Shown: positions 54,707 through 63,999 of the stretch, one piece after another
Layout of the letters: every line of letters starts with the position of its first letter
How positions within the stretch are numbered: position 1 is the first letter of the stretch
NCBI RefSeq assembly: GCF_003634935.1
Contig: NZ_RBXO01000001.1
Span: 1,451,501 to 1,515,500, forward strand
Source: Saccharothrix australiensis
GTDB taxonomy: Bacteria > Actinomycetota > Actinomycetes > Mycobacteriales > Pseudonocardiaceae
Direction: 5' to 3'
Length of the DNA: 64,000 bases
Notes under the pieces: generated by a model
What the model was told of the DNA's origin: nothing
The model's database searches: none
What the model saw: the letters and a program-made list of their open reading frames with translations, nothing else
Translations under genes and position numbers: made by a program

Positions 54707-55264
54707 ATGAGCAGGTTGACGCGGATTCTGCGGCGCATCGAGGAGAGCAGGGGACTGGACCGGGCGGCCGGGGCGCTCGCCGAGGCCATCCCGTCGTCGA
54801 TCCGCGGTTCGCGCCTGCTGCGCGGCGAACCGCTCGGGCACCCGGCGCACCCCGTCGCCGTCATGCTCCCGATCGGCCTGTACTCGGCGTCCGCGCTGCT
54901 CGACCTCGCCCCCGGCGAGGGCCGGGCCGCCAAGGCCCTCATCGGGGTCGGCCTGGCGACCGCGCCGGTCGCCATCGCGTCCGGGCTGGCCGAGTACGCC
55001 ACGCTGGACGAGCGGCAGCGGCGGACGGCGTTCGTGCACCTCGCCGCCAACGCCGCGGCGAACGTCCTCTACCTGACGTCGTTCCGGCTGCGCGCCCACG
55101 GGTTCGGCGTGGTCGCCCGCGCGGTGTCCACCCTCGGCCTCGCGGCGCTCGGCGCGGGTGGCCTGCTGGGCGGTCACCTCGCGTACTCGCAGGCAGCGGG
55201 GGTCGAGCGGGAGCCCGTCCAGCACCTGTTCCCACACACCGGGACGGCTTCCGCCACCACGTAG
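54707..55264 (+). CDS. DUF2231 membrane protein
   Basis: The product is 185 residues. After ~45 polar residues comes the family signature LGHPAHPVAVMLPIGLYSASALLDL, then three further membrane helices (ALIGVGLATAPVAIASGLAEY; ANAAANVLYLTSFRLRA; STLGLAALGAGGLLGGHLAY). The conserved HPAHP histidines suggest heme or metal contact, as proposed for related membrane proteins. It is absent from the mycobacterial order between the P1 peptidase and mec genes, so it is an insertion here. Confidence 0.85.
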   Translation: MSRLTRILRRIEESRGLDRAAGALAEAIPSSIRGSRLLRGEPLGHPAHPVAVMLPIGLYSASALLDLAPGEGRAAKALIGVGLATAPVAIASGLAEYATLDERQRRTAFVHLAANAAANVLYLTSFRLRAHGFGVVARAVSTLGLAALGAGGLLGGHLAYSQAAGVEREPVQHLFPHTGTASATT

Positions 55265-55273
55265 GATGAACCC

Positions 55274-55729
55274 GTGCTGGTGATTCGCCGTGACCTCGTC
55301 GACGCGATGGTGGCGCACGCCCGTCGCGACCACCCCGACGAGGCGTGCGGGGTCATCGCGGGCCCCGAGGGCAGCGACCGCCCCGAGCGGTTCATCCCGA
55401 TGGACAACGCCGAGCGCTCGCCGACGTTCTACCGGTTCGACGCGGCCGAGCAGTTGCGGGTCTGGCGCGAGATGGACCGCAACGACGAGGCGCCCGTCGT
55501 CATCTACCACTCGCACACCGCCACCGAGGCGTACCCCTCGCGCACGGACGTCTCCTACGCCGGGGAACCCGACGCCCACTACGTCCTGGTGTCCACCAGG
55601 GACCCGGAGGAGCACGAGGTGCGCTCCTACCGGATCGTGGACGGCGTCGTGACCGAAGAACCGGTCGAGGTCGTCGAGTCGTACATGTTCGCGCACAACG
55701 GCGCGGACGACACGCCCGACTGTCGCTGA
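55274..55729 (+). CDS. mec: Mec-type JAMM metalloprotease (CysO-cysteine hydrolase)
   Basis: The product is 151 residues and starts at GTG. The JAMM zinc site is complete: Glu in HPDEACGVIAG and HSHTATEAYPSRTD (HxH...SxxD). In M. tuberculosis the equivalent enzyme cleaves cysteine from the C-terminus of CysO after it is made there by CysM. The three genes mec, cysO and cysM are adjacent here in the same order, so the role is well supported. Confidence 0.95.
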   Translation: MLVIRRDLVDAMVAHARRDHPDEACGVIAGPEGSDRPERFIPMDNAERSPTFYRFDAAEQLRVWREMDRNDEAPVVIYHSHTATEAYPSRTDVSYAGEPDAHYVLVSTRDPEEHEVRSYRIVDGVVTEEPVEVVESYMFAHNGADDTPDCR

Positions 55730-55783
55730 CAGCGCCGCCGTCCGTCCCTCTCCCGATATCCGGCTGCTCTCGGAGGTTCCAGC

Positions 55784-56056
55784 ATGGCCGTCACCGTCTC
55801 CATCCCCACGATCCTGCGCACCCACACGGGCGGGCAGAAGTCGGTCGAGGCCGCGGGCAGCACGCTCGCCCAGGTCATCGACGACCTGGAGGCCAACCAC
55901 GGTGGCTTGAAGGCGCGCCTGGTCAAGGAGGGCTCGCTGCACCGGTTCGTCAACGTCTACGTCAACGACGAGGACGTCCGCTTCGCGGGCGGGCTCGACG
56001 CGGCGGTCAAGGACGGCGACACCGTGACGATCCTCCCGGCCGTCGCGGGCGGCTGA
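55784..56056 (+). CDS. cysO: CysO sulfur-carrier protein (ThiS/MoaD fold)
   Basis: The product is 90 residues and starts at ATG behind GGAGG. It has a ubiquitin-like fold with FVNVYVNDEDVRF and ends in the required Gly-Gly (PAVAGG). The C-terminal glycine becomes a thiocarboxylate that supplies sulfur to CysM. This route is favoured under oxidative stress because it avoids free sulfide. It lies 3 bases before cysM. Confidence 0.95.
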   Translation: MAVTVSIPTILRTHTGGQKSVEAAGSTLAQVIDDLEANHGGLKARLVKEGSLHRFVNVYVNDEDVRFAGGLDAAVKDGDTVTILPAVAGG

Positions 56057-57010
<954 letters not shown>

Positions 57011-57056
57011 CGGACGGCGTGGTGGGGAGCCCGCGGGCTCCCCACCACGCCGTCCG
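57011..57056. terminator. 46-bp near-perfect palindromic terminator
   Basis: The 22-bp arms 57011-57032 and 57035-57056 are exact complements around GC. It begins immediately after the cysM stop and can serve the convergent deacetylase gene too. Confidence 0.85.
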
Positions 57057-57124
57057 CGTCTCGGCGGTCCCGCTCCACCGCGTCGCCCGGTGGGAAGCCG
57101 CTGCCGGGTCGCGCTGTCGCCGCG

Positions 57125-57769
57125 TCAGGGCGCAACGGCCTTGCCGTCGACGATCCGGCCGGGGCACAGCCCCTTGGCGCGCAGGCCCCGCACGATCAGC
57201 GGCACGGCGTCCACGGTCGTCTGGTAGCCGTCGTGCATCAGGACGACCCCGCCCGCCTTCGCGGTGAGCGCCGAGCGCACGATCGCGTCGGTGGGCGGGC
57301 CGCTCCAGTCGCGCGTGTCCACCGACCACAGGACGTGGTCCATCCCCTGCCGCCCGGCCTCCGCCGCCACGGCGGCGTTCGTGTCGCCGTAGGGCGGGCG
57401 GAACAGCTTCGGCGTGCGGCCGGTGGCCCGGCGGATCGCGTCCTGCGTGCGTGCCATCTCCGAGGTCAGCTCCTCGGGCGTCAGGGTGGTCAGGCGGGGG
57501 TGCGACCACGAGTGGTTGCCGAGCCACATCCGCGCTCGCGCGGTGGCCCGCACGAGGTCGGGGTGCCGCTCCACCTGCGACCCGATGTCGAAGAACGTGG
57601 CCCTCGCGCGCACCGCCCGCAACGCGTCCAGCAGCTGGCGGGTGTACCCGGTGGTCGGGCCGTCGTCGTAGGTCAACGCCACGTAACCGGAGCACCCCGG
57701 CGCGGCGTTCGCCGGCACGACCGGTGCGACGAACAACACGGCCAATGCCAGGAGAGTTCGCAGCAGCAT
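57125..57769 (-). CDS. Secreted polysaccharide deacetylase (CE4)
   Basis: The product is 214 residues with a signal peptide (LLRTLLALAVLFVAPVVPANA). The NodB domain has motif 1 TYDDGP (~34), motif 2 HSWSHPRL, motif 3 RPPYGDTN, motif 4 VLWSVDTRDW and motif 5 VVLMHDGYQ. All metal and catalytic residues are present. It removes acetyl groups from chitin, peptidoglycan or a related polymer outside the cell. It is inserted between cysM and the rhomboid gene relative to mycobacteria. Confidence 0.94.
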   Translation of the reverse strand: MLLRTLLALAVLFVAPVVPANAAPGCSGYVALTYDDGPTTGYTRQLLDALRAVRARATFFDIGSQVERHPDLVRATARARMWLGNHSWSHPRLTTLTPEELTSEMARTQDAIRRATGRTPKLFRPPYGDTNAAVAAEAGRQGMDHVLWSVDTRDWSGPPTDAIVRSALTAKAGGVVLMHDGYQTTVDAVPLIVRGLRAKGLCPGRIVDGKAVAP

Positions 57770-58359
57770 GTTCGCTCCCTGAATGAGGTGAAACCCCCAC
57801 TATCGGATCGCGGACCCGGCCGCACAACGGTTCCCCGGCGGACGCCGGTCTCAAATGGCCGGGCGAATAGATCCGGTCGCCCATTCGGGCCTGCCTGCCG
57901 GGACGGCCTATTCCCGCAATTCGCCGGAACCATTGGACGACCCGGCGGCGACGCGTTCCCGCCGGTGGTGGGCGGCCCCGTGGCGCACGCGTCGGCCCGA
58001 CACCCGGCGGCGGTGTCGCGACGGCCCGGCCGACGCGGTGCAAGTGCGTGGGTGCGTTGCGTGCCGGTCGGTTGAGCGGTTCGCCGTGCGTCGGTCCGGC
58101 CGGGGGACGCGTCGCGCGCCGGTCGGTCGCGGCGCGGGCAGTCGCCGGCTTCGGTGATCCGCAGCCATGACGCGGGCCGGTCGGGCAAGGACGCCGCGGC
58201 GGGAGATGCGGACCTATCGAGTTCCGCGCGGAGGGCTTCCACCCGATCCGGCGGCGGGTCCGTTGAGGCATTCGAGTGAACTTCGCCCATTGATGTCATC
58301 AAGTTTTACGACGGCGTTTTCCGCAATTTTGCCGACCGGCCGGCTGCTATCGTGCCGCC
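57770..58359. other. Intergenic region of 590 bp between divergent genes
   Basis: It is mostly GC-rich with no ORF of credible codon bias. The part next to the metallo-hydrolase gene (58265-58340) is distinctly A/T-rich. It contains the 13-base palindrome TTGATGTCATCAA (58290-58302), a candidate operator about 60 bases before the ATG. Confidence 0.6.
58290..58302 (+). promoter_or_regulatory. 13-bp palindrome upstream of metallo-hydrolase 1
   Basis: TTGATG-T-CATCAA is perfect. It lies 58 bases upstream of the ATG in a locally A/T-rich promoter region. Confidence 0.45.
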
Positions 58360-59127
58360 ATGCAATTGACGGTGCTCGGGTGTTCGGGCAGCGCGCCCGG
58401 TCCTGATCTGCCCACTTCGGGATACCTCGTCGAAGTGGGCGGCACCCGGATCGCGCTCGAACTGGGTGGCGGCGTGTTCGGCGCGCTCCAGCGGTACTGC
58501 GACCCGTTCGACCTCGACGCCGTGCTGCTGTCGCACCTGCACCTGGACCACTGCGCCGACTTCAGCGCGCTGACGACCTACCTGCGGGCCCACCCGTCGC
58601 CGCCGCCGTCGCGCGGCAGGTTGCCGGTGTTCGCGCCGTCCCACGCGCCGTCCCGGCTCGCCGCCGCGCACGCCGCGTCGGAGGAGGAGTTGGAGACGCT
58701 GTGCCTGGCCGACACCTTCGACTTCGTGCCGCTGCGCAAGGGCCGGTTCGCGGTCGGCCCGGTGACCGTCGACGTCGCCCCGATGCGGCACATCTGCGAG
58801 GCGTACGCGTTCCGCATCTCGTGCGACGGCGCGACCCTGGTCTTCACCGGTGACACCGTGCCGTGTCCGGAACTGGTCGAGCTGGCCCGCGGCGCGGACC
58901 TGTTACTCGCCGACGCGGCGTGGCGGGAACAGGCCGGGAGGGCCGACTACCTGCACATGAGCGGGCGGGAGAGCAGCGCGGTGGCGACCGAGGCCGGCGT
59001 CGGGCGCCTGGTGCTCACCCACGTGCTGCCGTGGTCGGACCGGGACGGCGTGCTCGCGGACGCGACCGAGGCGTTCGCCGGCCCGGTGGAACTGGCCGCG
59101 CCGGGCGCGGTCTACGCCGTGGGCTGA
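58360..59127 (+). CDS. MBL-fold metallo-hydrolase, Rv1339-like paralogue 1
   Basis: The product is 255 residues. It opens MQLTVLGCSGSAPGPDLPTSGYLVE with metal site SHLHLDHCAD, then HICEAYAF, FTGDT and LTHVLPW. The same blocks recur in the gene at 62163, so the two are paralogues. Rv1339, at the mycobacterial position of the second copy, is reported as an atypical cyclic-AMP phosphodiesterase; the substrate of this copy is unknown. Its own promoter region is A/T-rich. Confidence 0.88.
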   Translation: MQLTVLGCSGSAPGPDLPTSGYLVEVGGTRIALELGGGVFGALQRYCDPFDLDAVLLSHLHLDHCADFSALTTYLRAHPSPPPSRGRLPVFAPSHAPSRLAAAHAASEEELETLCLADTFDFVPLRKGRFAVGPVTVDVAPMRHICEAYAFRISCDGATLVFTGDTVPCPELVELARGADLLLADAAWREQAGRADYLHMSGRESSAVATEAGVGRLVLTHVLPWSDRDGVLADATEAFAGPVELAAPGAVYAVG

Positions 59128-59157
59128 CCTCCGCCCGAGGACGGTGACCGGCCCCCG

Positions 59158-59997
59158 CTACCCCGCGAACGCGGTGGACGGCTGACCCTCGCCCGCGCCG
59201 GGGACGACCAGCACCGACCCGGCCAACTCGCTGAGCGCGTCACCGGACAACCCCACCCGCGCCGTCGTCACGTAGAGGTCGGTGAAGTCCGGCCCGCCGA
59301 ACGCGCACGCCGTGGGCTGCCCGACCGGTAGTTCGATCTCGGTGTCGAGCCGGCCGTCCGGCGTGTAGCGGCGGACCGCCGCGCCACCCCACAGCGCGAC
59401 CCAGACGGCGCCGGAGGCGTCCACGCACAGCCCGTCCGGCAACCCCCGCTCGACCTCGGCGACGGTCCGCCGGTTCGTGGCGTCCCCGGAGTCGCGGTCG
59501 TAGTCGAGCACGTCGATCCGGCGAGAGGCGCGGTCGACGTGGTACAGGCTGCCGCCGTCCGGGCTCCACCCGACACCGGCGCCCGCGCCGTCCACCACGA
59601 CCTTGGCGTCCCCGGTCGGCTCGACGCGGGCCAGCCAGCCGCCGGGTTCGTCGTCGTAGCGGGCCGTGCACGCCCACAGCCGGCCGGCCGGGTCGACGCA
59701 GGCGTCGCCGCCCCGGAAACCGTCGCGGGCCCAGTACACGAGCCAGGTCTTCGTGCCGTCGCGATCGAGGAGCGCGATGCCGTCGCGGAGGTTCACCACC
59801 AGCCCGCCGCGCGTGCGGGGCTTGGCGGCGCCGACGTGCTGCGGGACGGCGAGCGAGGCGTCCTCGTCGCGGCTCGGGGCGTACCGGTGCACCTCGCTGC
59901 TCAAGACGTCGACCCAGATCAGCGTCCCGCTGCCGTGGTCCCAGGTGGGCGCTCCGCCCAGCACTGCCTCGCTGCGGACGGCGACTTCGATCGACAC
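59158..59997 (-). CDS. SMP-30/gluconolactonase-family protein
   Basis: The product is about 279 residues from GTG 59997; GTG 60021 would add eight residues. It is a six-bladed propeller: LGGAPTWDHGSGTLIWVDV with the first metal Glu replaced (family GEGPxW, here GGAPTW), GVGWSPDGGSLYHVDRASRRIDVLDYD (Asn/Asp metal region), LPDGLCVDASGAVWVALWGG, and ACAFGGPDFTDLYVTTAR. Most members hydrolyse sugar lactones. The lost Glu at the first position may weaken metal binding. It is convergent with metallo-hydrolase 1 and not present in mycobacterial synteny. Confidence 0.88.
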   Translation of the reverse strand: MSIEVAVRSEAVLGGAPTWDHGSGTLIWVDVLSSEVHRYAPSRDEDASLAVPQHVGAAKPRTRGGLVVNLRDGIALLDRDGTKTWLVYWARDGFRGGDACVDPAGRLWACTARYDDEPGGWLARVEPTGDAKVVVDGAGAGVGWSPDGGSLYHVDRASRRIDVLDYDRDSGDATNRRTVAEVERGLPDGLCVDASGAVWVALWGGAAVRRYTPDGRLDTEIELPVGQPTACAFGGPDFTDLYVTTARVGLSGDALSELAGSVLVVPGAGEGQPSTAFAG

Positions 59998-60203
59998 CGC
60001 CTCAGCGTAGGCGCAGACCACGGTAGGGCTGCGCAGGCGTACCCCCTACCGGTGCGCCCCTGGGAGTTATCCCAGCACGCGGGTACGACATTTCCGGGTG
60101 CGGTTGCTGAGAGCGTGAATCAGGTGACCGGATCGGGTGATCCGCAGGTAGGGGAATCGCAGGTGACGAGCCTTGTTGCGCGCCATACAGCCCATACAGC
60201 CAT

Positions 60204-60221
60204 AGGCCACGGAAGTGGCCT
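60204..60221. repeat. Small hairpin with GGAA loop
   Basis: AGGCCAC (60204-60210) pairs perfectly with GTGGCCT (60215-60221). It is preceded by two copies of CCATACAGC (60183 onward). Confidence 0.6.
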
Positions 60222-60248
60222 GCCGCGCATACAAGGGGTTCGTCGCGC

Positions 60249-60329
60249 GATGCGAGGGGCCTATCACCTGATGCGAGCGGCGTGTCGGTGATGCGAGCGG
60301 CCTGTCGGTGATACGAGGCGCGTGGCGTG
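60249..60329. repeat. 20-bp tandem repeat, four copies
   Basis: The unit is GATGCGAGCGGCCTGTCGGT, beginning at 60249, 60270, 60290 and 60310. The two central copies differ at one base and the outer copies are diverged. Confidence 0.85.
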
Positions 60330-60371
60330 CCGACCGAGGTGATTTCCGTACCCTGTACGCGTACCCAATAA

Positions 60372-60417
60372 GCGTACCTCATGCGCGTACCTCATACGCC
60401 TACCTCAGCGCGTACTG
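60372..60417. repeat. 13-bp tandem repeat
   Basis: The unit GCGTACCTCATGC occurs at 60372, 60385 and 60398 (12-base variant), with a partial copy at 60410. Confidence 0.8.
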
Positions 60418-60457
60418 TAAGAGTATGATGTACGCGTACAGACGCGGGTGCGGGGTG

Positions 60458-60509
60458 TGCGTACGGGGTACGCAGTATCGCGTGCTCCGCGCTCCGTACC
60501 CCGTACGCA
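60458..60509. repeat. 14-bp perfect inverted repeat
   Basis: TGCGTACGGGGTAC (60458-60471) pairs with GTACCCCGTACGCA (60496-60509) around 24 bases. Confidence 0.85.
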
Positions 60510-60627
60510 TATCCGGTGGCCGGTGGGCGTACAGCGTACGCGTACCGCGTGCGGCCTGTGCTCCGTGCCCTGTACGCGTATCGCGTGGCCTGTGGCTGGA
60601 TGGCTCCGTCCCCTGCGGCCCCCTGCT

Positions 60628-60733
60628 CGGTGATCCCTCGCTCGATGATCCCGTTCGGTGATCCGTGTCTGTGATTCGTGCCTGATGATCCGCGCTTGGT
60701 GGCCCGCCCCTGGTGATCGGCGCCCTGCGATCC
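60628..60733. repeat. 14-bp degenerate tandem repeat, about eight units
   Basis: Units of the form TCGGTGATCCGTGTC recur every 13-15 bases, with the word TGATCC or a near variant in each. The array ends just before the rhomboid promoter and start. Confidence 0.75.
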
Positions 60734-60757
60734 CACCGACGGACGTAGCCTGAAGAC

Positions 60758-61375
60758 GTGGAACCCACGGTTGTGTCACCGGCGCGCAGGTCGCCGGCCA
60801 AGCGGGTCATCCCGCCGAACCCGGTGCTGTCGGCGGCCGTCGTGCTGGGTTTCGTCGGCCTGCTCTTCGTGGTCGAGGGCATCGACACCGCGCTCGGCGG
60901 CCGGCTCGACGCCTCCGGCGTCCGCCCCCGCGACTTCACCGAGTGGGACAACCTGCTCTGGGCGCCCGTCCTGCACCTCGGCTGGGACCACGTCACCGGG
61001 AACGCCGTGCCGCTGCTCGTCCTCGGCTTCCTCGCCTCCTCCGGCGGGGTGAAGCAGTTCCTCCAGGTCACCGCCGTCATCTGGCTGACCAACGGCCTCG
61101 GCGTCTGGGTCTTCGGCTCGCCCGGCAGCCACATCGGGGCGTCCGGCCTGGTCTTCGGGTTCCTCGTCTTCCTCCTGCTGCGCGGCCTGTTCGCCCGCTC
61201 CGCCGCCCAGGTCCTCGTCGCCGTCGTGGTGTTCGCCCTCTACGGCGCGCTGCTGTTGGGCGTGCTGCCCGGCCAGCCGGGCATCTCCTGGGAGAGCCAC
61301 CTGTTCGGCGCGCTGGGCGGTGCGCTCGCCGCCTGGGGCGTCGCGCGGGACGACCGACGGACCGTCGCCGCGTGA
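60758..61375 (+). CDS. Rhomboid-family intramembrane serine protease
   Basis: The product is 205 residues and starts at GTG. About six membrane helices are predicted. The catalytic Ser is in [12 protein letters not shown] (~127) and the catalytic His in [18 protein letters not shown] (~180). The upstream NAVPLLVLG corresponds to the HxxxN region ([12 protein letters not shown]). It sits at the Rv1337 position, directly before murI with a four-base overlap. Substrates are unknown. The repeat island lies immediately upstream. Confidence 0.92.
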   Translation: MEPTVVSPARRSPAKRVIPPNPVLSAAVVLGFVGLLFVVEGIDTALGGRLDASGVRPRDFTEWDNLLWAPVLHLGWDHVTGNAVPLLVLGFLASSGGVKQFLQVTAVIWLTNGLGVWVFGSPGSHIGASGLVFGFLVFLLLRGLFARSAAQVLVAVVVFALYGALLLGVLPGQPGISWESHLFGALGGALAAWGVARDDRRTVAA

Positions 61376-62166
61376 CCGCCGCGAACGCCCCGATCGGCGT
61401 CTTCGACTCGGGCGTGGGCGGCCTGACCGTCGCCCGCGCGATCATGGACCAGTTGCCGGAGGAGAGCATCCGCTACGTCGGCGACACGGCGAACGCGCCG
61501 TACGGCCCGCTGCCCATCGCGCGGGTCCGCGAGCAGTCCCTCGCGCTGTTCGACCGGCTCGTCGAGGACGGCGTGAAGATGCTCGTGATCGCCTGCAACA
61601 CGGCGTCCTCGGCCTGCCTGCGCGACGCCCGCGAGCGCTACGACGTGCCGGTGGTCGACGTGATGCTGCCCGCCGTCCGCCGCGCCGTCGCGACCACCCG
61701 CACCGGGCGCGTCGGCGTGATCGGCACGCAGGGGACCATCGCCTCCGGCGCGTACCAGGACCTGTTCGCCGCCGCGCGCGACGTCGAGGTCACCGCCGTG
61801 GCGTGCCCGAGGTTCGTGGACTTCGTGGAGCGCGGCACCACCTCCGGCCGCCAGGTGCTCGGCCTCGCCCAGGCGTACCTGGAACCGTTGCAGCGCGCGG
61901 AGGTGGACACGCTCGTCCTCGGCTGCACGCACTACCCGCTGCTGACGGGCGTGCTCCAGATCGTGATGGGCGACGGCGTGACGTTGGTCTCCAGCGCGGA
62001 GGAAACCGTGAAGGACGTCGTCCGGGTGCTCACCGAGCGCGACGAGCTGCGCACCGGAGACCCGGACCTGCGGTTCTCGTCCACGGGACCGGTGGAGCCG
62101 TTCGCGAGGCTGGCCCGTCGATTCCTGCCCCGGTTGGAAACCGCGGCTTTCCACTCCCACACATGA
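61372..62166 (+). CDS. murI: Glutamate racemase
   Basis: The product is 264 residues and starts at GTG overlapping the rhomboid stop (GTGA). Both catalytic cysteines are present: [10 protein letters not shown] (~73) and LGCTHYPLL (~182). [17 protein letters not shown] opens the protein and [11 protein letters not shown] follows. It supplies D-glutamate for peptidoglycan. Its stop overlaps the start of the metallo-hydrolase (ATGA), giving a coupled rhomboid-murI-hydrolase unit as in mycobacteria. Confidence 0.96.
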   Translation: MTAANAPIGVFDSGVGGLTVARAIMDQLPEESIRYVGDTANAPYGPLPIARVREQSLALFDRLVEDGVKMLVIACNTASSACLRDARERYDVPVVDVMLPAVRRAVATTRTGRVGVIGTQGTIASGAYQDLFAAARDVEVTAVACPRFVDFVERGTTSGRQVLGLAQAYLEPLQRAEVDTLVLGCTHYPLLTGVLQIVMGDGVTLVSSAEETVKDVVRVLTERDELRTGDPDLRFSSTGPVEPFARLARRFLPRLETAAFHSHT

Positions 62167-62993
62167 TTTGGCACTCTCCAACGGTGCTGTTGACCATCCT
62201 CGGCTGCTCGGGCAGCCTGCCGGGGCCGAACGGCCCCGCATCCGGCTACCTCGTCGAGGCGGACGGCTACCGGATCGCGCTCGAACTGGGTAACGGCGTG
62301 CTGGCCTCCCTGCATGCGCACTGCGACCCGTTCTCGCTGGACGCGCTGCTCTTCTCGCACCTGCACCCGGACCACTGCGCCGACTTCACGACGTTCACCG
62401 TGATGCGCCGCTACCACACCGATCCGCCGCACGACACGACGCGGTTCCGGCTACCCGTGCACGGCCCGGCGGAAGCGCCGCGGCGGTTCGCCCGCGCGTA
62501 CGCCGAGAACGACGAAGAACTGACCACGGCCGACCTGTCGGACGTGTACGAGTTCCACGCCTTCACCGCCGAGCCGTTCCGCATCGGCCCGTTCGAGATC
62601 ACCACCGCACGCGTCGACCACCCCGGCGAGGCGTACGGGTTCCGCATCGCGACGGAGGGCGCGAGCCTCGCCTACACCGGGGACAGCGGGCCGTGCGCGG
62701 CCCTGCGCTCCCTGGCCTGCGGCGTGGACGTGCTGCTGTCGGAGGCGACCTGGACGCACGCCGACGACCGCCCGCCCGGCACGCACCTGTCCGGCGTGCA
62801 GGCGGGTGAGCTGGCCGCGGCGGCGGGCGTCGGGAAGCTCCTGTTGACCCACGTGGCGCCGTGGACGGACGCGGAGGCGGTGCTCGCCGAAGCGCGCAGC
62901 CGGTTCGACGGGCCGGTCGAACTGGTGCGGCGGGGCCAGGGGCACACGGTCGGCGCGCGGGCGGTCCGGGTGATCGGCGGGCACGGCACCTGA
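62163..62993 (+). CDS. MBL-fold metallo-hydrolase, Rv1339 orthologue position (paralogue 2)
   Basis: The product is 276 residues and starts at ATG overlapping murI. Metal site [31 protein letters not shown] and LLTHVAPW are seen. It shares the opening [20 protein letters not shown] with paralogue 1 at 58360. By position it is the orthologue of Rv1339, reported as an atypical class II cyclic-AMP phosphodiesterase. Cyclic-nucleotide hydrolysis is therefore a fair inference. Mycobacterial order continues with rph, which is not found here. Confidence 0.9.
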   Translation: MIWHSPTVLLTILGCSGSLPGPNGPASGYLVEADGYRIALELGNGVLASLHAHCDPFSLDALLFSHLHPDHCADFTTFTVMRRYHTDPPHDTTRFRLPVHGPAEAPRRFARAYAENDEELTTADLSDVYEFHAFTAEPFRIGPFEITTARVDHPGEAYGFRIATEGASLAYTGDSGPCAALRSLACGVDVLLSEATWTHADDRPPGTHLSGVQAGELAAAAGVGKLLLTHVAPWTDAEAVLAEARSRFDGPVELVRRGQGHTVGARAVRVIGGHGT

Positions 62994-63058
62994 CGGGTGC
63001 GGTGGTGTGGGCGAAGTCGCCGGGGTCACCGGCGGTGGCGTCGACTAACGTCGATCCC

Positions 63059-63454
63059 GTGTCGAACGTCGAGGTGCGTCAGGTCGGTAAGCACGAATTC
63101 GTCGCCACCAACGACCGGGGCGCGTCCGTGCGCGTCGGCCGCAAGGGCGCGGAAGGGGCGTTCACGCCGGTCGAGCTGCTGCTCGCGGCGGCGGCCGGCT
63201 GCGCGGCGGTGACGGCGGAGACGCTGATCACCCGCCGGGTCGGCGACGGCCTGGTGGCCCGCGCGGACGACGTGCGGCCGGAGGGCGCGCACCAGCTCGA
63301 CGCCGTGCCGGTGGCGCTGGAGTACGACGTGTCGTCGCTGTCGCCGGAGGACCGGGCCGCGCTGGACGCCGCCGTGCGGCGGGCGATCGAGCAGCTGTGC
63401 ACGGTCACGCGGACGTTGAAGAAGGCGCCGCCCACGCCGTTGACGCTGCCGTGA
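63059..63454 (+). CDS. OsmC-family protein
   Basis: The product is 131 residues and starts at GTG. It has the OsmC/Ohr fold with the two redox cysteines in AAAAGCAAVTAETLI (~47) and IEQLCTVTRTLKKAPP (~117), plus GAFTPVELLLAAAAG. Such proteins reduce organic or fatty-acid hydroperoxides in the cytosol. The branch resembles the YhfA/OsmC-like group more than Ohr. It stands alone after the metallo-hydrolase. Confidence 0.9.
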   Translation: MSNVEVRQVGKHEFVATNDRGASVRVGRKGAEGAFTPVELLLAAAAGCAAVTAETLITRRVGDGLVARADDVRPEGAHQLDAVPVALEYDVSSLSPEDRAALDAAVRRAIEQLCTVTRTLKKAPPTPLTLP

Positions 63455-63597
63455 AGGCTGAAGGCTGAAGGTCGCGAGCTCGGAGGTCGAAGGCCGGCCG
63501 GCCGTGGCTGAAGGCTGAGGCGCCGGGGGCGGTCGGTGGTCCCCTGCCGTGGTCCCGTTGCGCCAGAAGACGAAGTGAGGGAAGAGGAGGCGTTGGG

Positions 63598-63999
63598 TCA
63601 GCTGGCGCCCACGCCGTCCCACACGGCGGTGGAGCCGCTGTGGCCGATGCGCACGGTCTGCACGGTGGTGGCCGCGCCGGCGGCGATCACCAGGACGGCC
63701 ACCACGACCGAGATCCGCCGCCAGGTCCTGGGCACGGCGGTGTCGTCCGCCGCCGCCGCGCGCTCCCGGTCGGCCAAGCGGCCCGCGACCAGCAGCGCCA
63801 CGACCACCACCCCGAAGCCCAGGGCGAACGGCAGGAGGTCGTTGCCCAGTTCGGCGTGCTGCCGGATCAGGGGGTTGTCCAGGTTCGCCAGGCGGGCCTC
63901 CAGCTGCTCGCCCGCCTTCTGCGCGGGCAGCACCGAGCCCACGCCGAGCAGCGTCACGCCGAGCAGCGGCCACGCGTAGCGCTGCCGCCACCGCGGCAC
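63598..63999 (-). CDS. DUF2231-like membrane protein, partial at window edge
   Basis: The visible 133 residues read to the window end and the true start is probably beyond it. Three membrane helices are seen (WPLLGVTLLGVGSVL; LLPFALGFGVVVVALLVAG; ISVVVAVLVIAAGAATTVQTV). The ending VRIGHSGSTAVWDG is the usual C-terminus of DUF2231 proteins. The HPxHP-type N-terminal signature expected for the family is not visible, which supports 5' truncation by the window. It is the second DUF2231 protein in the window. Confidence 0.7.
   Translation of the reverse strand: MPRWRQRYAWPLLGVTLLGVGSVLPAQKAGEQLEARLANLDNPLIRQHAELGNDLLPFALGFGVVVVALLVAGRLADRERAAAADDTAVPRTWRRISVVVAVLVIAAGAATTVQTVRIGHSGSTAVWDGVGAS

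Larger units (their letters stand above)
60355..60581. repeat. Cluster of GTACGCGTAC palindromes
   Basis: Perfect copies lie at 60355-60364, 60430-60439 and 60536-60545, and a one-mismatch copy at 60572-60581. The spacing is 75, 106 and 36 bases. Related words such as GCGTAC are scattered between them. Confidence 0.88.
59998..60757. other. Gene-free repeat island, 760 bp
   Basis: This stretch separates the lactonase (minus) from the rhomboid gene (plus). Four tandem-repeat families, a 14-bp inverted repeat and a cluster of GTACGCGTAC palindromes occupy 60180-60735. The GC level is lower than in flanking genes. Frames crossing it on both strands are repetitive Arg/Thr/Tyr-rich strings and not credible proteins. 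Confidence 0.85.

Noticed and set aside
57673-58302. 209-codon minus-strand frame upstream of the deacetylase
   Set aside because: It overlaps the deacetylase N-terminus out of frame, and its Arg/Pro/Ala-rich sequence shows no domain and poor codon bias.
60180-60735. Possible CRISPR array
   Set aside because: Repeats are short (13-20 bp), imperfect and contiguous with no unique spacers of even length, and no cas genes are present.
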